Below the pieces are notes generated by a model. The model was not told the DNA's origin. It saw only the letters and a list, made by a program, of their open reading frames with translations, and searched no databases. Of a stretch of 64,000 bases of DNA, positions 1 through 8,173 are shown piece by piece. Positions within the stretch are counted from its first letter, which is position 1; each line of letters starts with the position of its first letter. This DNA is from Polynucleobacter sp. JS-JIR-II-50 (GTDB lineage Bacteria; Pseudomonadota; Gammaproteobacteria; Burkholderiales; Burkholderiaceae). The stretch is from assembly GCF_018687895.1 (NCBI RefSeq), contig NZ_CP061307.1:868001-932000 (forward strand). Reading direction: 5' to 3'. Both the position numbers and the translations under genes were made by a program.

Positions 1-2
1 GT

Positions 3-1250
3 CCAGTAGATGATCAGGTTTTGAATACGCCAGAGCGTAAGCCAGTCAAAATGCGTTTGGCTAGAGCAGAAAAAGTGATTGGTATTCCACTAACAATTGA
101 CGTCGTTACTGATGTATTTCAGCGCCTTGGTTTTGAGTTTAAGCAAGAGGGTGATGCATTTGTCGTAACACCCCCAAGCTATCGTTTCGATATTGAGATC
201 GAAGAAGATTTGATTGAAGAAGTCGCACGCATGTATGGCTTTGAAAATATTCCGGATCAACCGCCAGTAGCCTCATTGAAGATGAGTGCTAAACCAGAAG
301 CAAAACGGGGTGTTCATTTATTGCGCCAGCGTTTGGCTCTCCAAGGTTATCAAGAGGCGGTAAATTTTGGTTTCACGGATCTCGAAAGTGAAAAGCGTTT
401 AACTGGCGCCACTGAAAAAGACATCATTGCAGTGCTAAATCCTATTGCCGGTCAATACGGTGTGATGCGTAGCACGTTATGGGGTGGCTTGTTAAATAAC
501 CTCAAGGCTAATTTGAATCGCGGAGCAGGGCGCGTACGTTTGTTTGAGACTGGCCGCGTATTTAAGCGCGATCCTAATGTTCAAGAAGAAGCTGGCAAAG
601 TAGCCGGTTTCCAGCAGCCACAAAAGATTGGTGGCCTTGCTTACGGTGCATTTGTTCCGGAGCAATGGGCCAATGCAACCCGTGCGGTTGATTTCTTTGA
701 CGTTAAAGGTGATCTTGAACGTGTTTTAGATCCCCTGCATTTCGTAACAGAAGCTGCGCAACATCCAGCCTTGCATCCAGGTCGCAGTGCGAGGATATTC
801 TTGACTACAGCCAAGAATCGCATTGAAGTAGGATTCATCGGAGAGCTTCATCCCGGTTTGCAACAGGCTTACGAGTTACCGCAGGCACCTGTTTTATTTG
901 AATTAGACCTAGCTCCTATTTGTGAACTTGGCTTGCCGGCGCCTGAGGAGTTGAGTAAATTCCCCGCAGTGCAACGTGATTTGGCATTGGTTGTGAAGCA
1001 TAGCGTCTCTGCACAGTCTCTGTTAGATGCCATGGCCGCTAGCAAACAAAATTTTGTGCGTAATATTGAGCTCTTTGATGAGTTCAAGCCTAAGGCTGGT
1101 TCAAGCAGTATGGCGGATGATGAGAAGAGTTTGGCTTTCCGAGTAACCCTCTTAAACTCTAATGAGACATTGCAGGATCCCCAAATTGATGCGGTAATGG
1201 CTACTTTATTGGGCGCAGTTGAGAAAAAGTGCGCAGCCCGTTTGCGCTAG
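3..1250 (+). CDS. pheT: phenylalanine-tRNA ligase beta subunit, C-terminal part (cut by window edge)
   Basis: Beta chain of the (alpha-beta)2 enzyme that charges tRNA-Phe in the cytoplasm. The frame is open to the left edge, so the TTG at 21 is not a start; roughly half of the usual 800 residues is visible. The visible part begins in the B5 domain (RKPVKMRLARAEKVIGI), continues through the catalytic-like core (YRFDIEIEEDLIEEVARMYG, then VMRSTLWGGLLNNL), and ends in the FDX-ACB anticodon-binding domain (SKFPAVQRDLALVV, IELFDEF). ihfA follows 53 bp downstream, the usual neighbour in proteobacteria, where the pair is often co-transcribed. Identity is clear; only the N-terminal part is missing, because of the window. 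Confidence 0.96.
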   Translation, partial: PVDDQVLNTPERKPVKMRLARAEKVIGIPLTIDVVTDVFQRLGFEFKQEGDAFVVTPPSYRFDIEIEEDLIEEVARMYGFENIPDQPPVASLKMSAKPEAKRGVHLLRQRLALQGYQEAVNFGFTDLESEKRLTGATEKDIIAVLNPIAGQYGVMRSTLWGGLLNNLKANLNRGAGRVRLFETGRVFKRDPNVQEEAGKVAGFQQPQKIGGLAYGAFVPEQWANATRAVDFFDVKGDLERVLDPLHFVTEAAQHPALHPGRSARIFLTTAKNRIEVGFIGELHPGLQQAYELPQAPVLFELDLAPICELGLPAPEELSKFPAVQRDLALVVKHSVSAQSLLDAMAASKQNFVRNIELFDEFKPKAGSSSMADDEKSLAFRVTLLNSNETLQDPQIDAVMATLLGAVEKKCAARLR

Positions 1251-1303
1251 GTTTAATATTAGGCATAAATTAAATAATTAATTAGTTACCAAAGAGACAA
1301 GCA

Positions 1304-1627
1304 ATGACTGAATTGATTTCTAATGATACCGTTACCAAGAATGAACTTTCTGAAGCTCTGTTTGATCAGGTTGGCCTGAATAAGCGCGAAGCAAAAGATA
1401 TGATTGATGCTTTCTTTGATCGTGTTGGCCAATCTCTTGAAGCAGGCGTAGAAGTTAAGATTTCTGGTTTTGGTAACTTCCAGTTGCGCAATAAATCGGC
1501 TCGTCCTGGCCGAAATCCAAAGACAGGTCAAATGATTCCGATTGCAGCTAGACGCGTAGTTACATTTCACGCAAGTCAAAAGCTTAAAGATGTAGTGGAG
1601 TCACATGCTCGAGAAAACCGAGTTTGA
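1304..1627 (+). CDS. ihfA: integration host factor alpha subunit
   Basis: Forms a heterodimer with IhfB that binds the DNA minor groove and bends it sharply, serving transcription, replication and recombination. The 107-residue length is normal. The HU/IHF fold shows KISGFGNF at residues 52-59, and the DNA-inserting beta arm carries RNPKTG at 70-75, with the proline that wedges between base pairs. ATG at 1304 has an AAAGAGA ribosome site in front. The gene lies behind pheT, and its end overlaps the following merR-type gene by 23 bp, so the three genes are probably one transcript. Confidence 0.97.
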   Translation: MTELISNDTVTKNELSEALFDQVGLNKREAKDMIDAFFDRVGQSLEAGVEVKISGFGNFQLRNKSARPGRNPKTGQMIPIAARRVVTFHASQKLKDVVESHARENRV

Positions 1628-1955
1628 TGCTAGCTCAGCGCTGCTGAGCTCTCAACTTCCCCCGATACCAGCAAAGCGCTACTTCACTATTGGTGAGGTT
1701 GCCGATCTTTGTGGCGTTCGCTCTCACGTTCTTCGTTATTGGGAGCAGGAGTTTACTCAACTCAGCCCCCAGAAGCGCAGGGGTAACCGTCGCTACTATC
1801 AGCATCATGAAGTTGTCTTGATCAGAAAGATTCGCTCTCTCCTCTATGAAGAGGGTTTTACGATCAGCGGTGCCCGCAATCGCCTTGAAGAGGCTCGCGG
1901 CGACCTGCGTCTACGCGAAGAATTGCAAGCGGTTCTGCAGATTCTCTCTAAATAG
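1605..1955 (+). CDS. MerR-family transcriptional regulator (pheT-ihfA operon)
   Basis: A 116-residue DNA-binding protein with a MerR winged helix-turn-helix at about residues 26-66. Typical residues are seen: [21 protein letters not shown] and, in the wing, RGNRRYY. There is no cysteine cluster or effector domain after the helix-turn-helix; the short C-terminus is probably the dimerisation helix. It starts inside ihfA with a 23-bp overlap, so it is likely translated from the same message. The pheT-ihfA-merR-tRNA-Pro order is conserved in Burkholderiales, but I know of no assigned target or signal for this member. Confidence 0.88.
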   Translation: MLEKTEFDASSALLSSQLPPIPAKRYFTIGEVADLCGVRSHVLRYWEQEFTQLSPQKRRGNRRYYQHHEVVLIRKIRSLLYEEGFTISGARNRLEEARGDLRLREELQAVLQILSK

Positions 1956-1979
1956 TTACTGCTACAATTTTGCTTTCGT

Positions 1980-2056
<77 letters not shown>

Positions 2057-2093
2057 TTCAAACTAATCCCACCATCTCAAAAACACCATTTCT

Positions 2094-2507
2094 ATGACAA
2101 GCGATACAAAACCCATTGAATACTTTGGCCTTAAGATTCCTTTTTTGGCGCATTTGGGTGTGGTGCCCGAATATGCAAAGGATGGTAAGTCACGAATTAG
2201 CTTAGACCTTAAGCCTGAGTATGAGAACAGCTTTGGTATTGCCCATGGCGGCGTCATCATGACACTCCTGGATTTTGCAATGGGGGCTGCAGCTCGGAGC
2301 ATTTCCGAGGTTCCCTTGGGGGCGATGACGATTGATATGTCGGTCAGCTTCCTGCGTCCCAGTACCGGAAAAATCGTGGTGGAGGGCACTATCCTTAAGC
2401 CAGGAAAGACAATTAACTACTGCGAAGCCGTTGTTTTGAATGAAGCGGGGGAGATAACCGCTAAATCCAGTGGCACCTTTATGCTCAGAGAATCAAAAAC
2501 AGTTTAA
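2094..2507 (+). CDS. PaaI-type hotdog-fold thioesterase
   Basis: A 137-residue single hotdog domain of the PaaI/YbgC type, which hydrolyses acyl-CoA or aryl-CoA thioesters in the cytoplasm. The signature helix is seen at residues 47-62 (FGIAHGGVIMTLLDFAMG): the HGG at 51-53 and the acidic D60 match the family's substrate and catalytic positions. The strand MTIDMSVSFLRP follows. The ATG at 2094 is the only good start, with only a weak ribosome site. The substrate cannot be told from the sequence; it stands alone between tRNA-Pro and the H-NS gene. Confidence 0.85.
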   Translation: MTSDTKPIEYFGLKIPFLAHLGVVPEYAKDGKSRISLDLKPEYENSFGIAHGGVIMTLLDFAMGAAARSISEVPLGAMTIDMSVSFLRPSTGKIVVEGTILKPGKTINYCEAVVLNEAGEITAKSSGTFMLRESKTV

Positions 2508-2690
2508 TTAAATATAATATTTATAAAGATTATGTCTTTTATTAACCTGAGCTGATATAGCCCTAATAAATATAGTTAATTATTCTGAATAATATATATT
2601 GCCTGATTGATTAATGTATATATAATCATCATCTAATATGGCTTATATAAGCCCTATAAATCAACCTATTATTCGGAGAGTGAAAAGAAT
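2508..2690 (+). promoter_or_regulatory. very A+T-rich upstream region of the H-NS gene with a perfect 14-bp palindrome
   Basis: This 183-bp spacer is almost all A and T, with repeated TATAAT-like and flexible TpA steps. The perfect palindrome GGCTTATATAAGCC lies at 2640-2653, about 37 bp before the H-NS start. Such DNA is the preferred binding substrate of H-NS proteins, which often repress their own gene, so autoregulation is likely. The exact promoter was not resolved because several hexamers qualify. Confidence 0.5.
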
Positions 2691-2975
2691 ATGTCTTCTT
2701 ATAAAGAGCTTTTAGCCCAACGCGAGCAGCTGGATAAACAGATTAAAGAAGCAATAGCCCATGAAAAGGCTGATGGCATTGCCAAGGCCAAAGTCATTAT
2801 TGAGCAATATGGCTTAACGGCATCCGATCTATTTAGCCGTAAAGCTGGCGTAAAGAGCGCTGGCGGTAAAGTGGCTCCTAAATACCGCAATCCATCTACA
2901 GGCGAAACCTGGACTGGTCGCGGTAAGGCGCCAAAGTGGATTGAGGGCAGAGATCGTGGAAGCTATTTGATCTAA
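2691..2975 (+). CDS. H-NS-family nucleoid protein
   Basis: A small, 94-residue histone-like protein that coats and silences A+T-rich DNA, including acquired genes. The N-terminal half (residues 3-40) is a charged helix for oligomerisation. The C-terminal DNA-binding domain spans about 60-94 with the H-NS core motif (YRNP at 65-68, then TWTGRGKAPKW). It is shorter than E. coli H-NS (137 residues) but matches the short H-NS/MvaT-like form common in Burkholderiales. GGAGAG precedes the ATG. A strong terminator follows at 3004. It may well silence the A+T-rich island in the right half of this window (inference). Confidence 0.93.
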   Translation: MSSYKELLAQREQLDKQIKEAIAHEKADGIAKAKVIIEQYGLTASDLFSRKAGVKSAGGKVAPKYRNPSTGETWTGRGKAPKWIEGRDRGSYLI

Positions 2976-3003
2976 GTGCTTGTTTTACCTAAGCTTTAGT
3001 GCT

Positions 3004-3028
3004 AAAGGCCGCTTTAAGCGGCCTTTTT
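3004..3028 (+). terminator. rho-independent terminator of the H-NS gene
   Basis: Stem AAAGGCCGC / GCGGCCTTT around loop TTTAA, followed by a T run, 28 bp behind the H-NS stop codon. The A tract on the left side may let it serve the convergent gene at 3057 too. Confidence 0.9.
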
Positions 3029-3056
3029 ATTTGCTCTTTTTTACCTCAATTGGCTT

Positions 3057-3755
3057 TTAAGCGCATTTCCTTGCCAAGGCTTCCACAAAAAGGGGTTCTA
3101 GTAACTCATGCCGATTGCCATGGAGCCAGCTTCCTTCAGCCTCTGGATTGGTTGCGGGGTAGCCGATAATCAGTGGATTTAGGTCAATTAAACCGTCTTC
3201 AAGCTCCTTTTTAATGCTTTCGTTCAAAGAATGCTTAACACCAGAGTTCTCGTCCGCCAGGGCAACCACGCCAGGGTGTAGCTTTATGAAACCTTCATCT
3301 ACTAGAATAGGTATGCGCTGTGTGTCCTTGTTTTTACTAAGATAATGGATTAAATGGACTTGCTCTATAGGCGGAATGAGGGCATCTAAAAAGATTAAAT
3401 CGGGGACAATGGAAACTGCTTTCATTAAGCCCTCCAGGCTATCCACTGCCATTTCCATATCTACTTTGAGCTGCCAATCGGCAATAGATTCTAATAACTC
3501 TTGCCCATTCTCGGATCTTCTAAATATCCCCATGGCTACACAGTTTTGAGTGGTCTTTTGGCGCATAGCCCTTTTCCTGCGCTGTAATTGTTGCTCTAAA
3601 GAGCTAGCCAATATACGTCTGTGGCCGCCACGGGTTTTCCAAGCAATGAGTTCACCCAATTCCACCATTTTTTGCACAGTGCCTAAGGAAACCTGTAAAA
3701 CCTTGGCGCTTTGGCGAGTACTGAGATATTCCGTTTCTGGGGTAATTGTTTTCAT
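3057..3755 (-). CDS. excisionase-type helix-turn-helix protein with a degenerate receiver-like domain
   Basis: A 232-residue putative DNA-binding regulator. Residues about 9-50 form an excisionase/MerR-like helix-turn-helix (YLSTRQSAKVLQVSLGTVQKM, then the wing TRGGHRRI). A charged linker follows (QRRKRAMRQK). The middle, about 70-165, has the strand pattern of a response-regulator receiver, including PDLIFLDALIPP, which resembles the phospho-acceptor strand. The acidic pair normally found at the start of a receiver is absent (VAMGIFR), so phosphorylation is doubtful. The last 60 residues match nothing I recognise. It is convergent with the H-NS gene and divergent from sucA. No phage or integrase gene lies nearby, so a role in excision is unlikely. 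Confidence 0.7.
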   Translation of the reverse strand: MKTITPETEYLSTRQSAKVLQVSLGTVQKMVELGELIAWKTRGGHRRILASSLEQQLQRRKRAMRQKTTQNCVAMGIFRRSENGQELLESIADWQLKVDMEMAVDSLEGLMKAVSIVPDLIFLDALIPPIEQVHLIHYLSKNKDTQRIPILVDEGFIKLHPGVVALADENSGVKHSLNESIKKELEDGLIDLNPLIIGYPATNPEAEGSWLHGNRHELLEPLFVEALARKCA

Positions 3756-3943
3756 ATTTCCCTTAATTTCATTTAATTGTTTGAAGATTTAGAGAATAAA
3801 AATCAAAATCAATTGAATCTGTCGGTAAACCTTTAAAGCGGGGTAGGAAAGTTCTTATTAATTCTCTTTTATAGGGAGATACCCCAAAATTCCTTGAAAT
3901 CAGGGAAAGCCCTTTATGTATCAATGGTCATTCGTGTTAAATT

Positions 3944-4054
3944 ACACCTGTAGCAACAGTATTCGCACAGATCAATTCGCTAAACGGTAGAGCCGTGAAA
4001 CGAATGGTTTTAACCACAGTTTTTATTCGGGAAACCCGATGAAAGGTGAGCATC
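3944..4054 (+). ncRNA. sucA leader RNA (Burkholderiales sucA motif), sequesters the sucA ribosome site
   Basis: A structured 5' leader ending at sucA. Seen: CACCT (3945-3949) is complementary to the Shine-Dalgarno AGGTG (4044-4048). Between them lie hairpins ACGG/CCGT (3984-3996) enclosed by ATTCG/CGAAT (3975-4005), TGGT/ACCA (4005-4016), and TCGGG-AAA-CCCGA (4027-4039). A conserved sucA RNA motif of this kind, found only before sucA in Burkholderiales and overlapping the ribosome site, has been described and proposed as a riboswitch. Assignment here rests on position, order and the sequestering helix; a covariance-model search was not possible. Confidence 0.72.
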
Positions 4055-6910
4055 ATGATGCAGGATCAGAGAGATAATTCCTATCTCTTCGGCGGAAACG
4101 CACCCTACGTAGAGGAACTCTACGAATCCTACTTGCACGATCCGGCTTCCGTAGCTGATCATTGGCGAGATTATTTTGATAACGTGAAACAGGTTCCTGC
4201 GGTAGACGGTTCATCTCGAACTGACATTGCCCATGCACCTATTGTTGCCTCATTTGCTGAGCGCGCTAAGCAAGGTCCAATTAGAACGATTTCTGATTCG
4301 GCTGACTCAGAGATGGGCCGCAAACGCGTTGCTGTTCAGCAGTTAATTGCCGCGTACCGTAACGTCGGCAATCGCTGGGCAAACTTAGATCCATTAAAGC
4401 GAACAGAGCGCCAGGACATTCCTGAGTTAGATCCCGCTTTCTATGGCTTTACTGATGGCGATATGGATATCGTCTTCAATACTAGCAATACATTCTTCGG
4501 TAGAAACGAAATGTCCTTGCGCGATCTGCTCCAAGCATTGCGCGAGACATACTGCGGCACGATCGGTGTCGAGTTTATGTTTATTGCCGACCAGAAGATT
4601 AAGAAGTGGTGGCAAGAAAAATTAGAGTCCATTCGCTCAACCCCACAATTTAACGTGGATGAGAAGCGTCAAATCTTGGATCGCGTCACTGCTGCTGAAG
4701 GCTTAGAGCGCTACCTCCAGGCTAAATATGTTGGTCAAAAGCGCTTCTCCCTCGAGGGTGGCGAAAGCTTTATTGCCTGTATGGATGAGTTGGTTCGTGA
4801 TTCAGGCAATAAAGGTATTCAAGAGATCGTGATTGGTATGGCCCACCGTGGTCGTCTCAACGTATTGGTCAACACCTTGGGCAAAATGCCTAAGGACTTG
4901 TTCGCTGAGTTTGAGCACAAGGGACCAGAAACATTGCCTGCAGGTGACGTTAAATACCACCAAGGTTTCTCAAGCGACATTTCTACTCCTGGCGGTCCGG
5001 TTCACTTGTCATTGGCATTTAACCCATCCCATTTAGAGATCGTTAACCCAGTAGTTGAGGGTTCTGCACGTGCCCGTATGGAACGTCGTGGCGATATGTT
5101 GGGTATGCAAGTGATGCCAGTGTTGGTTCACGGTGATGCTGCGATTGCAGGTCAGGGCGTGATGCAAGAAACATTAGCAATGTCAGAGGTTCGTGGTTAT
5201 TCCACGGGCGGCACAATGCACATCGTGATTAACAACCAGATTGGTTTCACAACTTCAGATCCGCGTGACTTGCGTTCAAGCTTGTATTGCACGGACATTA
5301 TGAAAATTGTGGATGCCCCGGTATTGCACGTAAACGGTGATGATCCTGAAGCAGTAGTGTTGGCGACTAAGTTGGCTGTTGAGTTCCGCATGAAGTTCCA
5401 TAAGGATGTTGCGGTTGACATCATCTGCTTCCGTAAATTGGGTCACAACGAGCAAGATACGCCCGCAATGACTCAGCCGCTGATGTACAAAATCATTGCC
5501 GCACATCCTGGCACACGCAAGTTGTATGCAGATAAATTAGAAACTCAAGGGGTATTGCCTGCTGGTACTGGTGACCTCATGGTCAAAGAGTACCGCGCTG
5601 CAATGGATGAAGGTAAGCAAACCTCCGATCCAGTGCTGAGCAACTTCAAAGGCAAGTTTGCAGTCGATTGGTCTCCGTTCTTAAATAAGAAGTGGACCGA
5701 TGAAGCTGATACAGCGATTCCATTAACAGAGTGGAAGCGTTTGGCTGAGAAGATTTCCACTATTCCAGAAGGTTTCAAGGCGCATCCATTGGTTGCTAAG
5801 GTCTATAACGATCGTGCTGCCATGGGTCGTGGTGAGGTGAATGTGGATTGGGGTATGGGTGAGCACATGGCTTTCGCATCCTTGGTTGCAAGCGGCTATC
5901 CAGTGCGTTTATCTGGTGAAGATAGCGGACGAGGCACCTTTACCCACCGTCATGCGGTATTGCATGAGCAAAATCGTGAGAAGTGGGATACCGGTACTTA
6001 TGTCGCTCTTCAGCACGTTACTAAAGATCAAGCGCCATTTGTGGTGATTGACTCGATTCTTTCTGAAGAGGCTGTCCTGGGTTTTGAATACGGCTATGCC
6101 GCTGCAGAGCCAAACACCTTAACAATTTGGGAGGCTCAGTTCGGTGACTTTGCTAACGGCGCTCAAGTGGTGATTGACCAGTTCATCGCCTCTGGTGAGG
6201 TGAAGTGGGGTCGTGCGAATGGTTTGGTCATGATGTTGCCTCACGGTTACGAAGGTCAAGGCCCAGAGCATTCCTCTGCTCGTCTTGAGCGATTTATGCA
6301 GTTATGTGCCGATACGAATATGCAAGTGATTCAGCCGACTACTGCAGCGCAGATCTTCCATGTGTTGCGTCGTCAAATGATTCGTCAGTTCCGCAAGCCG
6401 CTGATCTTGATGACTCCTAAATCATTGTTGCGTAACAAAGAAGCTGCATCACCTTTATCTGAATTCACTAAAGGCGGTTTCCAAACCATCATTGGTGAGC
6501 GTGATGATTCTATCGATGCGAAGCAAGTGACTCGTTTAGTCATGTGTTCTGGCAAGGTCTATTACGACTTGGTTAAGCAGCGCGCTGAGAAGAAGATTGC
6601 TGATGTAGCGATCATTCGCTTAGAGCAGCTGTATCCATTCCCGCACAAAGCATTGACTGCTGAGATGAAGAAGTATCCGAAATTGGAAGACGTAGTCTGG
6701 TGTCAAGACGAGCCACAAAACCAAGGTGCCTGGTTCTTTGTACAGCACAACATCTTGGAGAACATGTCTGATGGCATGAAGTTGGGCTATGCAGGCCGTC
6801 CTGCATCAGCATCACCAGCTTGTGGTTATGCCCATCTCCACCAAGAACAGCAGAAGTCTTTACTGAATGCGGCATTTGCCAAACTCAAAGGTTACGTGAT
6901 CACGAAATAA
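4055..6910 (+). CDS. sucA: 2-oxoglutarate dehydrogenase E1 component
   Basis: Thiamine-diphosphate enzyme of the citric acid cycle that decarboxylates 2-oxoglutarate and transfers the succinyl group to the lipoyl arm of E2. About 951 residues, the usual length. Seen: the N-terminal E2-binding segment (SYLFGGNAPYVEELYESYL), GMAHRGRLNVLVNTLGK in the cofactor domain, the metal/diphosphate region HGDAAIAGQGVMQE and NNQIGFTTS, and the C-terminal transketolase-like domain (SGEDSGRGTFTHRHAV, LPHGYEGQGPEHSSAR). ATG 4055 is preferred over GTG 4046 because the ribosome site AGGTGAG overlaps the GTG; ATG 4058 is equally possible. It heads the odhB-lpdA-zapE operon behind a structured leader. Confidence 0.97.
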   Translation: MMQDQRDNSYLFGGNAPYVEELYESYLHDPASVADHWRDYFDNVKQVPAVDGSSRTDIAHAPIVASFAERAKQGPIRTISDSADSEMGRKRVAVQQLIAAYRNVGNRWANLDPLKRTERQDIPELDPAFYGFTDGDMDIVFNTSNTFFGRNEMSLRDLLQALRETYCGTIGVEFMFIADQKIKKWWQEKLESIRSTPQFNVDEKRQILDRVTAAEGLERYLQAKYVGQKRFSLEGGESFIACMDELVRDSGNKGIQEIVIGMAHRGRLNVLVNTLGKMPKDLFAEFEHKGPETLPAGDVKYHQGFSSDISTPGGPVHLSLAFNPSHLEIVNPVVEGSARARMERRGDMLGMQVMPVLVHGDAAIAGQGVMQETLAMSEVRGYSTGGTMHIVINNQIGFTTSDPRDLRSSLYCTDIMKIVDAPVLHVNGDDPEAVVLATKLAVEFRMKFHKDVAVDIICFRKLGHNEQDTPAMTQPLMYKIIAAHPGTRKLYADKLETQGVLPAGTGDLMVKEYRAAMDEGKQTSDPVLSNFKGKFAVDWSPFLNKKWTDEADTAIPLTEWKRLAEKISTIPEGFKAHPLVAKVYNDRAAMGRGEVNVDWGMGEHMAFASLVASGYPVRLSGEDSGRGTFTHRHAVLHEQNREKWDTGTYVALQHVTKDQAPFVVIDSILSEEAVLGFEYGYAAAEPNTLTIWEAQFGDFANGAQVVIDQFIASGEVKWGRANGLVMMLPHGYEGQGPEHSSARLERFMQLCADTNMQVIQPTTAAQIFHVLRRQMIRQFRKPLILMTPKSLLRNKEAASPLSEFTKGGFQTIIGERDDSIDAKQVTRLVMCSGKVYYDLVKQRAEKKIADVAIIRLEQLYPFPHKALTAEMKKYPKLEDVVWCQDEPQNQGAWFFVQHNILENMSDGMKLGYAGRPASASPACGYAHLHQEQQKSLLNAAFAKLKGYVITK

Positions 6911-6958
6911 TCGTCTTCATAACTCAACATACACACATACATATAAACAGGATTAATC

Positions 6959-8161
6959 ATGGCTATTTTCGAAGTTAAAGTTCCACAACTCTCCGAGTCA
7001 GTTGCTGAAGCGACTTTGTTGCAATGGAAAAAGAAGGTGGGTGACGCTGTTGGTCAAGACGAGATCTTGATTGAAATCGAAACAGATAAAGTCGTTCTTG
7101 AAGTTCCAGCACCTTCCGCTGGTGTCTTGACAGAAATCGTCGTTGCTGACGGCGGTACTGTTGTTGCTGAGCAATTGATTGCAAAGATTGACAGCACTGC
7201 TGTTGCCACTGCTGCTCCTGCTGTACCTACTCCAGCTGCTGCTCCTGCTGCAGCCCCAGTAAAAGCAGCTGCTCCTGCTGCTAAAGCTGGCGTAGCGGCC
7301 GCTCCTTCTGCTGCAAAAATTCTTGCCGAGAAAAATATCGACGCTGGTCAAGTTGCCGGTTCTGGTCGTGATGGCCGTATCACCAAAGGTGATGCATTGA
7401 ATGCTTCTGCAGGCGGCACTAAATCTGCTGCATTACCTAGCGCACCTGTTCCAATGGGTGATCGCCCAGAAGAGCGTGTACCAATGAGTCGTTTGCGTGC
7501 TCGTATTGCTGAGCGTTTGCTTGAGTCCCAAGCTAATAACGCCATTTTGACTACATTCAATGAAGTTAACATGGCTCCAGTAATCGCTATGCGTAATAAG
7601 TACAAAGATCAGTTTGAAAAAGTTCATGGTGTGAAGTTGGGCTTCATGTCTTTCTTCGTGAAAGCAGCAACACATGCTTTGAAGAAATTCCCACTCTTGA
7701 ATGCTTCTGTTGATGGCAATGACATCGTTTACCACGGTTACTTTGATATCGGTATCGCAGTAAGTTCACCGCGTGGCTTGGTAGTTCCGATTTTGCGTGA
7801 CGTTGACCAAATGAATTTGGCTGACATTGAGAAGAAAATTGCCGAGTTCGGTGCTAAGGCTCGCGATGGCAAATTGTCGATTGAAGAGTTGACTGGCGGT
7901 ACATTCTCCATCTCTAACGGCGGCGTATTCGGATCGATGTTGTCTACTCCGATCATCAACCCACCGCAATCCGCTATTTTGGGTATTCATGCAACTAAAG
8001 ATCGTGCCGTTGTTGAAAACGGCCAAGTAGTTGTTCGTCCAATCAACTACTTAGCTTTGTCATATGACCACCGCATCATTGACGGCCGCGAGGCTGTGCT
8101 TGGTTTAGTTGCTATGAAGGATGCTTTAGAAGATCCTTCACGTCTTCTCCTTGATTTGTAA
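6959..8161 (+). CDS. sucB: dihydrolipoyllysine succinyltransferase (E2 of the 2-oxoglutarate dehydrogenase complex)
   Basis: Core of the complex; passes the succinyl group from its lipoyl arm to coenzyme A. Order of parts in 400 residues: lipoyl domain 1-76 with acceptor lysine K44 in ETDKVVLEV; Ala/Pro-rich swinging linker about 80-112; peripheral-subunit-binding domain about 113-147 ([24 protein letters not shown]); catalytic acyltransferase domain to the end. H371 and D375 of DHRIIDG are the catalytic pair. It starts 48 bp after sucA and ends 12 bp before lpdA. Also called odhB in betaproteobacteria. Confidence 0.97.
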   Translation: MAIFEVKVPQLSESVAEATLLQWKKKVGDAVGQDEILIEIETDKVVLEVPAPSAGVLTEIVVADGGTVVAEQLIAKIDSTAVATAAPAVPTPAAAPAAAPVKAAAPAAKAGVAAAPSAAKILAEKNIDAGQVAGSGRDGRITKGDALNASAGGTKSAALPSAPVPMGDRPEERVPMSRLRARIAERLLESQANNAILTTFNEVNMAPVIAMRNKYKDQFEKVHGVKLGFMSFFVKAATHALKKFPLLNASVDGNDIVYHGYFDIGIAVSSPRGLVVPILRDVDQMNLADIEKKIAEFGAKARDGKLSIEELTGGTFSISNGGVFGSMLSTPIINPPQSAILGIHATKDRAVVENGQVVVRPINYLALSYDHRIIDGREAVLGLVAMKDALEDPSRLLLDL

Positions 8162-8173
8162 GAAGGGAAGATC

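Noticed and set aside
2535..2560. Another dyad copy (TGAGCT-GATAT-AGCCC) before the H-NS gene
   Set aside because: The half-sites are in the opposite order and imperfect, and no -10-like box lies at the 10-nt spacing.
3057..3755. Prophage excisionase
   Set aside because: No integrase, phage gene or attachment repeat lies nearby, and the protein is far longer than an excisionase.
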